This document shows, piece after piece, positions 21,900 through 32,932 of a stretch of DNA of 38,368 nt; within the stretch, counting starts at the first letter, position 1; every line of letters starts with the position of its first letter. Source of the stretch: Paramacrobiotus richtersi (taxonomy: Eukaryota > Tardigrada > Eutardigrada > Parachela > Macrobiotidae); assembly GCA_034698045.1 (NCBI GenBank), contig JAQGAU010000139.1:1-38368 (forward strand), given 5' to 3'. The position numbers and the translations under genes were made by a program. The notes below the pieces were generated by a model that was not told where the DNA came from, did no database searches, and saw only the letters and a program-made list of their open reading frames with translations.

Positions 21900-22780
21900 A
21901 TACCTAGCTGATTTCGCATCACGTTACTCAATCATCCGGAAAATTTATTATAAACACAGTATTTGAAATATAACCCGAAGGTACACATGATCGTTTCGAC
22001 GAAACAATTGACCGAAAAAACCCTACCAAAAAGGCCCATAGAAATCTGGCATCAGCATAAAGAAATGCAGATAGAAGCAAAACTCTGTCCTTCACAAAAT
22101 TAGTAAGCATCCGACTATACACAACAACAAAACAATAATGCGGAGAGAGAAAAAATACCATCAAAAACTGCTCTGGTCCAGTAATAAACAAAGTACAAAC
22201 AACATCCTCCCGCATCAAACCTAATCAAATTGGACGCCACATCCGTCTTCCCAATGGCTGCGCGCAAATACATGCCCGACTCCCGGTATGCACCGTCACA
22301 TGCCGGAACAATGCAGTCCGGAATTTGAAAACACAGCCATTATCTGGTAATCGTAGTGTAAGCTCAAACTCCCCGTTCTTATGCTCCGTCTTTGTTGCGC
22401 TTTGATTGATGGGTGCTGTTAGTGGACGAGCATCTTTCTTGTGGTGCCGTTGTAGTTGTACTGATTCGGTTCGTGAAACAATAAGCAAAATGCGAAACTC
22501 GCTCTCTCTCATATCAGCCTGCCTTCGCAGCCCAAAAGCCATAAAACTGTCACTCAGGTAGTCTGACCTGGGATGCGGCTCATATAGCTGGGCCTGCGAG
22601 GCTGCGCATAAGACCATTTTGAACCGGCAGGTCGGCTGTGAAGCCAGTCTTGTCAGCCTTCTAGGCTGACAAGGCAGTCTGCTATGGTAACCGTAGAGAA
22701 GTTTCGCACTTGGGCTAATATGCATGCTTAACAGGGCAGGTTGAACATAGGGACAAATTGTTTATGGAGCATGTGTCTGC
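21900..22780. other. Interval without a recognised gene
   Basis: A minus-strand frame of 166 codons spans 22225-22725 but shows no domain and an even spread of rare residues; I treat it as chance. A hairpin lies at 22649-22673. Nothing else was identified. Confidence 0.4.
22649..22673. repeat. Perfect hairpin, 10-bp arms
   Basis: CTTGTCAGCC TTCTA GGCTGACAAG: two 10-bp arms and a 5-base loop. It stands alone and is not followed by a T-run; it may be the terminus or core of a small repeat. Confidence 0.6.
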
Positions 22781-22794
22781 TTGTGAATCTGTTG

Positions 22795-22949
22795 CAGGTC
22801 GAACACGGATGGCGGCACATCTGGGAAAGCATCCCTATGCACTGGCACCATGCGGATCAAGTCTGTGTGGAGTTTCTGTTGCAGCATCCCAGCGATCTTT
22901 TGCCAGAAGGACAGCGTCCATCTGGAACGACATGACGCTTCCAGAGTAA
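22795..22949 (+). mobile_element. Possible end of a non-LTR reverse transcriptase, fragment
   Basis: A plus-strand frame ends RSFARRTASIWNDMTLPE followed by TAA. This resembles the SFxPRTxxxWNxLP motif near the C-terminus of many non-LTR retrotransposon reverse transcriptases. The catalytic core is absent. Only a short motif supports this. Confidence 0.25.
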
Positions 22950-25900
22950 GCTTATTCCACTGTACAGGGATTCGCAAATCATTTAGTTACTGTTGACTGG
23001 GGAAACTTGAAGAGCGTAAAATCTGTGTTTAACGAAAAGTTCCTTTATGTTTTTGAGGCGATACCGTGATGTCGTTGCGCCCAGACAGTTGTGGTGACCA
23101 TCATGTGTCTTTTCTCTGCTTTTCTCTGTGTCTGCGCTGTCGTTATGTTTTGTTTCTTTTTGGTCGTGTTAGTTGGTAATGATGTGTCTGCTGCTTTAAG
23201 TAGGGGATTCCCTAGTGTCTGCGGACAATAAACAACCTATTACTATTATAAGTGTCAGAACTCAGAACAGTGTTGGCGCTTCCCGCATTATTCACAGTTT
23301 GCAGCGGCTTTAACGGCGAGCATCAGGAGTGGTCCGAGTGGATCTTTGTGCGAGGTTCTTGGTTGATATAGCGCTGGTGTCGCTTAATAAATTGCGTAAT
23401 GTAGTTCTTATTGATTTCTAACATAATTTGCATCTATGATTTTCCTGTTCCAACAATGTAAAATGATGCAGCGATGTGCTTCCTGGTTCGATAATTTTGC
23501 AAGCGCTGATATTTTTTACCGGTCTCTCTAACGGTCGAAAAGTTGATTTAGAACTACTGTTTACATAACCTGTTTACTGTTAACCTGTTTACATAACCAA
23601 TTATTGTTATAGTTAGTCGAATTCGCTGCTTTCGGATCATAATCACGTCGTTAGCACTGTCAACCGTAAAGGTCAAACCCATGAAATCACCAGCGGTCGG
23701 ATGCCGCAAAATGCGGACTTATAATTAACACTTTAAAATTGTCATTGGTCGGTTGCAAACGTGGACATTGTTGGAAAGTATCGTGGTGGGAACTTGACTC
23801 TGGTGAATTCGAACATAGTCCATATTTTCTACTTATTAGGTATGTCTGGTACGTCCGGCAGCAGGTACATTTCGACAAAATTAATTTTTGCATTTGCCGA
23901 ACAAGAAAAACTAAAGAAAAAGCTTTGAAAATTAAGAATTAGCTCAAAACCGTTTTATTGCAGTTCTGTAGTTATGTCTTTTTCTGGTTTAGGTAATTAA
24001 AAAAATTTAGCGCGATTTCGCATTTAACAACTGACAGCATTTCGCAACTGACTTCTTAAAATCTTCCGGAACTTTGGTCGTCTCCAACAGCCAAAGAATG
24101 CCAACAACCAGAAGATGTCAGTCGACAGCTGGTTATATACGAGCGCAAAGATTTTCCAGTAAGTAAGAGTGTATCTGCCACGGCTTCCACTTTGAAGGCC
24201 TTCACTTCAACGGCAAATGGATAAAACGACACCCGATCCGGATGATAAAGGCGAACAAGTGGCCGTTTTTCTCTTTCAACACGCAATGCATGATAGACAA
24301 CAGCAACAATATGGCCGCCGAATCACCATGGTAAAAGTTCGATTCCCAAAAAGTAGTTTTACAACAGAAAGCGGCAGCTGATAATGAATATGATTTGGAA
24401 CCTATACTAACCACCTCTAGCAGTAGCACATTATTTTGGACTTACTTATTACTGAAAGTATGGACTTACTAAAAGCCACTGCACTACGATTCCATCGAAT
24501 TGTTCTGGTTAATTATCCACACTGTTTTATCAAGAAGAAAAAATAAACGGTTCCAAGTTTCACACATGCGAAAGTTTCTCTCTGCTGCTGAATATCGATT
24601 ACTTTTTTTCTTCAGATTATAAATACGATAAGTGTTCTTGATGGCCAACTGACCGATTTGGTTAGCAGTTTGACCTTACAAGTGTCCGATTCCGTAGCGT
24701 AGGAAAACTGAATATTTTAAGAATACAACATGTTTACATTTTAGGGCACTCAAATATTATCAGCGTTAATTTTTTTCCGTAAATGAAAGCGGAACGGAGA
24801 AGGTTCTGCAGGACTTAGTATTCTTAGTACACGATTGGAATCGGTAACACAATTCTGGATGGCCGCTGGATTGCAGTAACTATTTGCAGGTACCAGTACC
24901 GTACCCTTAACGAGATCAATAAAATCCCTACTAAACAACAATTAAAATTGTTTGCTCATTCGGTAAATTTGCTGACAAGTTGGAGGTACGACTCATAATT
25001 CCGACGCATGGCTGCCAACATCGACGAAAGTGTTGGGTATTAAACGATTACGATTAATTAATATGATACAAAACTTGTACGAACCCGGTCAACGAAAACA
25101 AGTGCTCGGTCGTGTAATACGATGATATTGGTCATTGGTTGGATCGAGATAAGTGTTCGGAGCAACTGTTCGGTAAAGTACGTATCCACGGTGACCATGC
25201 TGCTCACTAGACTGGGGCAAACGAGAGACAACTGGTGTTCCAGCTAGGGGGCAAACGATCGAGATGGTCAAATATTGTGCCGGAGAACGGCATTATAAGC
25301 ACGATACATGCTGGTTTTAGACTTTGCTCTGGTATTTTGCTGCGTGGAATGTGTCCAATCTACAGTTCGGACATCCACATCTGTACATGTAGTAGTATTA
25401 ATTCAACCTTTGGTTTATTCAGTTTGATGGAAACTAGCTTATTTATGCGTACTTCAGTCTATAATACTTTATATGTACGGGTTCCCTACTTTGTTTCCCT
25501 AACGTCACATTCTCTCTGCATATGTACTGCTTGTTACGTTACTGACGTACGTTTTGAAAATTAAAGTTTCATGTAAATACAACAGTAAACTTTTTCGTCG
25601 GATCACAAGGCTCATTCAGTGAACTATCGAAATCATTAGAAGTAGTCTCAAGGAAAGAAGGTCTCATAGGTAACGTTAGAACACATTCGGTCCCAGCATA
25701 ACACCAGAAATTCGTCCCGCCTACTGTAGTGCCTGGTAAATCACAAAGGATGCATTATAATTAATTCTTGGCATACCCTAATAGTATACCTTCATAGTAT
25801 ACGCTTAGTCCCCCCAGTGATTAATCCAGCCTGTGTGGAAATCGGTCTTGAAGAGAACATTACTCAAATTATACGCCCGATAATTTCGAAGCAAAGTTTT

Positions 25901-27373
25901 CACATGGTGGTTAAAGTGACCTCTACGGGTGATGGGGCCACATCTGAGCATCCGCGACCAGCTCCCGTCAGTGGTGAATCGACCCAGTATGCTGAAGCTT
26001 TACTCTGCATTATATATGCATTAGAAATCGGGACGTTTACAGTCCATGCTGATTGGTACATTAATTTTAATCAGTTCGTAAATCTGTGTAGGTGCATGCC
26101 CAGTGCGCTTAATGTTTTTCCGGAGCGTTGTTCCCCATGCCGGTGTGCCGTTTCCCGATGTTGCCTCCGACGCCGTTCAACCAATCGGAGAATGATGTAA
26201 GCAATCTATTAGGGTTGGCCGTTATCTCACGCGTTATTGCCTGCAGTCCTCTCGCCCCTATTGGTCTTTGGCAGTTCCAAGACGTCGGCAACAATCAGGA
26301 CACTAAATTCCTCCGCCGCTTCAAACAGACCCTTAATCTCTCTTTGATCTTATGCAGAGCGGTACCACCCTCGGGCGAGACAGAATGTCGACAGGGTCTA
26401 TCTAGAAGTGGAAATTTCCAGCGGAAATTTAAATTTCCAGGTGAATTTGAACTTGAATTTTTGAATTTGACTGGAAGGTCATTTCCTATACCTGGAACCA
26501 TTAATTGGCTAAAAATTGGAAGTACAAGGCAAAACTATTTCACATACATGGAAGTATACTAGTCCATGAGAATTTGGCTTCCGTGACCTGCCCAGAATGT
26601 CTGTTTCTTCATACTTCAGATGCACACATGTTCTCCTTTTATACCACGGTGAAAAATATGTGGACTTAACATGTTCGGGGTTAGAACTTGATTTGCGAGT
26701 AACTCATAGAACGGTGGCACTGAATCGATTGTCTGTTCTGTTGACGCTGTAGTAGTATGCGTAGTCTCAAAATTTCGTTGTTTCCTGAAACTCCACATGG
26801 TTTACCGGAAGAAGGAGTCATCAGCATTTAATTTTAGATAGTATAGTTTAGTCAAAACTATTGTCTTTAACGTCTAGTCGTCTACTGAAAGCTTGTTTTG
26901 GTAGTTTTCGTTGGTGTGGACTGTTGTGTCGAAGGTATTTTTAGATATGCGAAGGCAGTGAATGCAGATTGTATTAGCTGAGGCTCTACCTGTAGTAATA
27001 CTGCGGAAAACGCGTACCCCGCCCTTGGATTTAGTTTGTTTTTATGCCTAGTATGAGGATGAAAAAATCTTGGTAAATGTTCTTCGGATTGCAGTTTGGT
27101 ATATTGTACATGTGTTAAAATGCCGCAGATGACCTTGTTAACAGGATGTGAAAGGTATTCTACAATTCAAAGCCAGTATTCTACCATTCTTTCTTTTGTG
27201 ACAACAACAATTGTGTTTCGTGTACACGTCGTGCACTGAAAGATAGAAGCATTTCCAGTTTTAATAGTTTATACCTCGATTCGGTTTAATTATTTGAGAA
27301 ATAACGTTTGAAAATTTCCAGCTATTTGCTTCTCTGGTTATTTGTTGAGAACTTTGCTGATATCTCTTTCCAG
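22950..27373. other. Long non-coding interval with diverged dispersed repeats
   Basis: No convincing gene. A direct repeat CTGTTTACATAACC occurs twice at about 23566-23600. About 30 bases at 24470-24500 (AAAGCCACTGCACTACGATTC) recur at 28257 with few changes. 26096-26146 plus 26355-26380 together match 13336-13410, with about 208 bp inserted between the two halves. The frame at 26128-26562 runs across this repeat and is not taken as a gene. Confidence 0.4.
26096..26380. repeat. Dispersed repeat interrupted by a roughly 208-bp insertion
   Basis: The left part (GCCCAGTGCGCTTAATG...GAGCGTTGTTCCC) and the right part (GAGCGGTACCACCCTCGGGC) are contiguous in the copy at 13336-13410 but separated here. 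The insert holds CCAAT and ATTGG words in inverted order and GTTGCCTCCGACG / CGTCGGCAAC near its ends. It may be a small transposed element. Confidence 0.45.
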
Positions 27374-27460
27374 CTTGCAGTTATTTAAGAAATTTGTTTG
27401 CTTCCGTGTGCTTGTCTGCGGCGGTTATGGGATCGTGGGCTTGGTACCAACGTTACTTGC
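27374..27460 (+). pseudogene. Diacylglycerol kinase catalytic fragment (copy B)
   Basis: After TCTCTTTCCAG the frame reads LQLFKKFVCFRVLVCGGYG, then IVGLV, then stops. It aligns at DNA level with the exon at 14211 and keeps the family spacing FRVLVCGG better than that copy. The aspartate of GGDG is tyrosine, which would abolish the ATP motif, and about 30 bp downstream are deleted. It is a second, independently damaged fragment about 13 kb from the first. Confidence 0.6.
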
Positions 27461-27497
27461 GTAGCACCAATCATAGCCCGGAAGTTGCATTTTTTAC

Positions 27498-28180
27498 GTG
27501 GTGTATTTCAAAGCAGTTTTATCGTTTCCAGTCCGGAATGGTTCAGGTTCAACATTTTTTGTCATATTTATGCGAACTTATCTGCAGAATATTTACTTGT
27601 TAGTTGAAACAGTGAAAAATTTAACTGCCGACTGTAGAGAAACAATTGAAAACTGTTCAATCATTACACCAACAGTGCATTGTAGTGGTTATCGTTTAAT
27701 ACATGATACAAAAAGACGAGAAATTAAGGATGGGAAGTACTATTGCTGTGTACTTAACTGCACCAGTACTGCAGTTGTAACTTGTAAGTACGACAGTTGC
27801 TGCCGCTTACTCGTTAACTTTGGCACTTCCATGCAGAAAAAAAGGATGACAGCGAAACTTTAATCAAACGCATTGGTCTGCCATACAAAAGCCATGCCAT
27901 AAAAACACATTGATTTGTTCCTAGGCCGAGCCGAAACCAAAAGAACTTATCGTAAGAAAAACTATTGTACGATTCGATCCAATTGAAGCGAAAAAAACGC
28001 AATCAAAAGCAACAAAAGAACGCACAAAAATTGCTCCACAAAGACAAATGGCGATAGCCAAAAATAGGTACGGCATTAAAGGAACTTGTCATACTGCCGA
28101 ACTGTTGAGAATGAGATCGCGAATGGCTTGCTGGATGCGCTTCAAATGGCCAATTTTGGTTATACCCAGGTCCTGAAAAA
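27498..28180 (+). other. Unassigned open stretches after the second DGK fragment
   Basis: 27498-27863 is open and contains YYCCVLNCTSTAVVTCK. 27924-28177 is open in another frame without an initial ATG and reads PKPKELIVRKTIVRFDP, then QRQMAIAKNRYGIKGTC. Composition is protein-like and lysine-rich, but I recognise no family. They may be exon or retroelement remnants. Confidence 0.2.
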
Positions 28181-28776
28181 AAGCATGCTAAACAAGTCAG
28201 GATGATGCACCAGTAAGTTCAAAGGCACATCAAGGAGCATTTCGAAGGAACTACCGAAAGCCGCTGCACTACGATTTCTAGCGAATAACAGTGTGGTGTG
28301 GAACCGTGTATCTGCTATGCAGATACAATTGCAACTCCAGTTTTTTCAGCTTATTAAAATGTATATATAAAGAACCTGATATCAGCTTCAAACTGACCGC
28401 CGCTGCATCAAATGTTCACAAAACAAGAATGACAAGCCATACTTAACACTTTTTTTATAATTCGTTCCAATCACGGAAAGCGATAGCTTAGATATATATA
28501 GCCCGGTCAGTGCAACTTAAGAAGACCAAAACGCTTCCCAACAATTTTCGAAAGCAGTGTCTAAAATTACCGTGTAAAATCCCAAACATGTCTCATGTTT
28601 CAAATTACATATCACCTTAAGAGAACTAATTTGCACAATTTTCAAGCACATCTTGCAGAGTGATATGAAAACCTGCATGAATGGACATTGTATAACATCA
28701 AAAAGATGACGGTTCCTATTTGTGTTTCTAGGCCATATTCGCTTAAACTTTCAAAACGTATGAATGTAACGCACAG
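28181..28776. other. Interval without a recognised gene
   Basis: AT-rich. Contains the second copy of the short repeat shared with about 24475 (at 28257). Nothing else seen. Confidence 0.4.
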
Positions 28777-28968
28777 GACGGGATGGGGGGCCTGCACTGC
28801 AAAATCGAGAGAAACAAGCAGTCTGACCCTTCCCGCGCTGGCTATGGTCTTACACAGACGGTATCCCGTGCATGCGAGGATTTCCAGTATTGCCAGAGCT
28901 TGGTGAAAGAGATTCAAGATTTTCACATGGATGATGTAAATCATCGCTTCCCTGTTATCGCCTGCAAG
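28777..28968 (+). other. Exon-like open stretch, gene unknown
   Basis: Bounded by an acceptor-like GCACAG and a perfect GTGAGT donor at 28969. The 64 codons read GMGGLHCKIERNKQSDPSRA, YGLTQTVSRACEDFQYCQSL and VKEIQDFHMDDVNHRFPVI. The amphipathic pattern and GC content stand out from the AT-rich flanks. It looks like a real or recently lost internal exon. No neighbouring exon was found and I cannot name the family. Confidence 0.35.
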
Positions 28969-29600
28969 TGAGTTTCTCTACATACCGTGGTTTAAATAAC
29001 ACGTAACAGTATTTTCATGAATAAACGCCAGTAATGACCTTCGTGCACTTTTAATCAACTCGAATGCGGCAGTTTTTTTAGAAGCGTTATATCTAGGCAC
29101 GATTAAGTATATCGTATTTACGAGGTGCAAGCACTTTCAAAGTATTGCAAATGACCTTGCAGCTTAGGTCCTACAGGCCCAGCTCAGTGAGATTATTTGC
29201 TTATTACAGAAGTACTTTAACCTTTTGTCTCCAATGAGAGAGTGCAAGAGTACACAGATGACAGGACTTCAGGAAAATTAAAAATAAAATATTTTTTCGG
29301 CACTGTCAACACTACTGTCAGTTTGGTTCGTCATTACGCATAACCTTTCTCTAAATGTTTCTAAAGAGCAGACGTTTTCCTACAAAACATATTTTTGCTG
29401 GAGTGCCTTAATTACTCTAATAACGGCCAATATTGTTTTTTCCTTCTATAGAGTCTGTATATCTAACTAGCTCACGTAAGGTTTTAAAATTCTCGATACT
29501 AGTACATGGAGGAGATCGATTCTAACACATAAGCCGAAGCTGACCCAAAACACGTTTCGTTGAAACCCGAAAACGAAGACACCTGAACAACGAACTATAA
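28969..29600. other. Interval without a recognised gene
   Basis: AT-rich, no supported frame, no RNA gene seen. Confidence 0.4.
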
Positions 29601-29779
29601 TATTCATGGCTCGATATAGACTGTTTAGTGCAATTCTGCCATCTTTTCCACCTTCTAATTTCTTGATATCCATATTTAGTAAACTGATGTTTCCGAGCAA
29701 TAACTCGAGCCCGGTTTTGGTGCACGAAATGGAACTGAAATCGAAGCCACTTTCGCGCTTTCTAGTTGAAATGTCACGA

Positions 29780-29995
29780 ATAATGAGAAACCGGAATACC
29801 CATCCACTAGCCAAAAAGCCTCCAGAAAGCGGACCAAAGAACCGTCAAAAGAAAGTTGTCGTAAAATTTATCGCTCGGCGCACATCAGCAAAGAAGTTTA
29901 TTCGTAAATGTAGAGAAATCGTAGAGAAGTGGCATATCATTACTGCCACCCATGTGCATACGTATCATTATTGCCTACGTACTAAAACTTTTTAA
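29780..29995 (+). mobile_element. Possible retroelement ORF1 / FP-like fragment
   Basis: Within a frame open from 29606, the part THPLAKKPPESGPKNRQKKV followed by VVKFIARRTSAKKFIRKC resembles the 'RPVIVKFxSRxxRxxxL' region found in retroelement ORF1 proteins and in similar host proteins. No partner reverse transcriptase is adjacent. The minus strand is also open here, so the call is weak. Confidence 0.25.
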
Positions 29996-30623
29996 AAGAA
30001 ACTAAATTCCAAAAACGCGCTGTTTTTGTATATTGGTAGATTCCCACAGAACTTTTAAATTAACGGCTGCCAAATAATAACTTATCACTACGCTTGTCAC
30101 CCCAATAAAATTATGCGCTAATAATTAATAATAATGAATTTCTCATTACCAGACATGCGTCCTTTTTGTGCACGAAAAAAACGGCTCTACACAACTACCC
30201 AACTATTTTCGGGTTTTAACAGTGTTTAGGATAGAAATAATAAATTAAAAAGCATATATAAAAGCCAATACACCACGCATACCATCCTATTCACAATGAG
30301 AAGTATTAGACACATTAGTAAACGTTTCGAACAAATGCCGATCGAATTTCGAAGATGCACGTGAAATACCGAATTCAGCGGTGCATAAAATGGATAGATG
30401 GAATATTAAATAATATACGCAGTGACATGAATCACTTTCGAGATACCCTGGGTAAACGGGCGCAGTAAACGTTACGCGTTATGTAAACCACGACTCTCCC
30501 GATATGATTCAAACGCGTAAAAAAAATAAAAGCCTCGGAAAAGATTACTGGGATTTCCTTCGATAGTGCACAGCATGGTCCCTGCTTCTCCTTCAAACGC
30601 CGTATTATCCGACGGTGGTTGAA
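29996..30623. other. Interval without a recognised gene
   Basis: Very AT-rich, with several TATATAAA-like words (about 30253) but no assignable promoter. Lies downstream of the minus-strand Ig gene remnant. Confidence 0.4.
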
Positions 30624-32706
30624 TCACTTTGGTGGTTTGTTCTCCTGTTGCACCGGAAGCGGTACCTGCGGCATCGTAAAGGCACTAATCCCCTCCACAT
30701 TCAGAAATGCTTCCGATGTGGCTTCTCCAGTCTCCTTTGACAGGACGCATTGGTATGATCCGGTATCTTCCGGGGTAGCATCACGAATTAACAACCGGCA
30801 CTGATCACCAGTCCGGACAATGTTGATACGGTCGCCATCTTGTGACGGCTGTCCGTTGCGCAGCCAGGTAGTTGTGATGGTTCCAGTTCCTGTGACTATG
30901 GCTTCTCGAATCGGGCCAGTTGCCCGCCTTTGACTCGGGCGTCCCGCAGTGTGTCGATAAAGCCGAGTGAGATGGGTCGGCCTGCGGTTAAAGGCGTTCG
31001 AGGATCTGAGAAATAAAACGATGCGCTGTTTGTTTGTTTAGACAGAAAGCTGTTCAGAAACCTCCCGATACAGCAAAAAAACTTTTATAAATGAAAACCT
31101 TTTGAAACTGTCATTGACAGGGACGGTGAATATCTCTGCATGGTTTCTGCCTGGTTTCACGTGCCATTGTACTACAGTACTACCTACTTCAACACATCTG
31201 AAAAGTCTTACAAGTATTTCTTGTAAGCAATAAATCGACTAAACCAGCACCACAATTTCCAGCATCTTCTTCATTGCACGCTTCATTTTACTTTCGTCGG
31301 CCACCTTCAATAATATTTAATCAGCGTCGCCGTACTCTTTGTCTGGCCAAACTCATGAACAATCTTAACCGCAAAATTCCGACTATCTTCCACATACGCC
31401 TGTGGAATAACCAATACGGACGGAATGATCCGTGTTGTAAATAGGGAAATTCGTCAACGGTTTGATCTGGATCATCTCCCCGTACCAGTTGTCGACGTAC
31501 TGGCAGTACTGCAGAAAAACATCGCCTGATGACCGCACGGTGTCCGACAAGGTTGTAATCGTTGTGTAAACATCGGCTGATGATCCTGGACCGTCGCGGA
31601 TGGACGGCGGGGATACTGGAAGCAGTGGCGCCGCCGCTCGTGGTGGACTTGTCGGCGAAGAGGGAACGGACCGCGGTGGGGTGGAAGTTCTCGGTGTGGA
31701 GTCACGGTTACGTGTGCTCGGGCGGTTCTGGTTCCTTCGCTGTTTTTGGCGATGGCGATAATTTCACCGGTATAGCTCTGTCGGGTATGAAGAATCTCCA
31801 TGCTGCTGATGAAGTTGTCCGTTCTGATTTGGTACCGATCACCCTGGACATGTCATTAAAACAATACATTAAAAAATTGATAAATAAGACTTCAGAATAA
31901 TACACATACATCATATTTAATCGTTATATTGCTATTTCCATACAGAAAAAAAGAAGCGAAAATGTTAAAGCCGTTGTGAAAAGAGAATGTCGAAGCCATT
32001 GTGCAGAGAGTTCCCAGCTTCATAATTCACAGACAATGCATACAAAAAATTTTCCTCCATTCACATTAAGCTGACTCATAACGCAAAGTACAAGATCATT
32101 CTTACTGTGGTAATGAGCTGTCCGTTCATTTTCCAACTGGCTTTCGGTCTCGGCGTCCCACTATAACCGTACAACAAAACCTAGCCGGTGATCCCTATTC
32201 CACTCTCGCCTCATTCGGCGCCATCTGAATACTGGGCATGGTATCTCGATGCGTCGGCTAGCTCCTTTCCCCTGGCGTTCATATCAACCCAGCGACGGCG
32301 TGGCGCGGCAGGTATACTTCCCGGTACCCTCCCCTCCTGCCGCAATAATCTCTAATACACCATAACCATCTGACGTACCTCGTACTGCAGTCTTCAGTCT
32401 TCTATGTGCGATTAGTCGCAAATGATCTGTCCGCTTTCAGAAATGTCACCATGGCATCATGGGGTGTGATGCGGAATTCCATGAAGATGGTGCTATTCCC
32501 GTCTTCGATGACGGTCTCGGTTTGCGAGTGGGTGGTGGAGAGGGCGAACTGGGTGGTCCCTTGGGGCGTTGATCGGGTGGCACGATGCGACTATTGGTGG
32601 CGCCCCGACTCTCACGGAATCGGCTGGTGACCTTGGTCACCCGGACACCTTCGTCGGTGGACTGCAGATGTTTGTCATCCGCAGTGTAACGCGATCGTTT
32701 AAACAA
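30624..32706 (-). pseudogene. Titin/twitchin-like immunoglobulin (I-set) gene fragment
   Basis: On the minus strand at least four I-set Ig domains occur in order. (1) 32706-32406: a polar, proline-rich linker (VPPDQRPKGPPSSPS), then in a shifted frame ETVIEDGNSTIFMEFRI, the start of an Ig domain. (2) 32180-32106 (SGTPRPKASWKMNGQLITT) joins in phase 0 across a 262-bp GTAAGA...CAG intron to 31843-31690 (GDRYQIRTDNFISSMEIL; SYTGEIIAIAKNSEG), an intact two-exon Ig domain. (3) 31690-31305: proline-rich linker, DTVRSSGDVFLQYCQY, a frameshift at about 31420, then VEDSRNFAVKIVHEFGQTKS. (4) 31005-30624: after TTTCTCAG, LRDARVKGGQLARFE, a one-base shift at about 30905, then TTTWLRNGQPSQDGD and DTGSYQCVLSKETGE, ending at TGA. 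Such chains form sarcomeric or cell-adhesion proteins. Three frame changes make it a probable pseudogene; no kinase or FN3 domain was seen. Confidence 0.7.
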
Positions 32707-32932
32707 TCAACTCGAATTCGATCATCTGAAAACACGCGATCAAACGGACATGATCAATATTTAACAAGCGCTCCCGCTAACAGATTTTCGCTAACCGCTC
32801 CCGCTAACAGACGGTCAATAACAGATTTGTCCCGCTTAAGAAAAGATTTCGTTGTACTCACCCTCCCTCATCAGTATCGAAGTGTGTAAACGTTACGCTT
32901 ACGCAGAGGCGCATAGACCCCACCTGCCCTTG

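Noticed and set aside
22225..22725. Minus-strand 166-codon frame
   Set aside because: No domain, signal peptide or splice context; composition not coding-like.
24290..24360. Possible tRNA (B-box-like AGTTCGATTCCC at about 24336)
   Set aside because: No A box at the right distance and no cloverleaf stems.
26128..26562. Plus-strand 144-codon frame
   Set aside because: Runs through the dispersed repeat and its insert; no protein similarity recognised.
2531..32706. Sequencing or assembly errors as the cause of frameshifts
   Set aside because: The F-box and kinase genes show no break over 537 and 863 codons, and the broken genes carry substitutions to stop codons and lost cysteines as well as indels.
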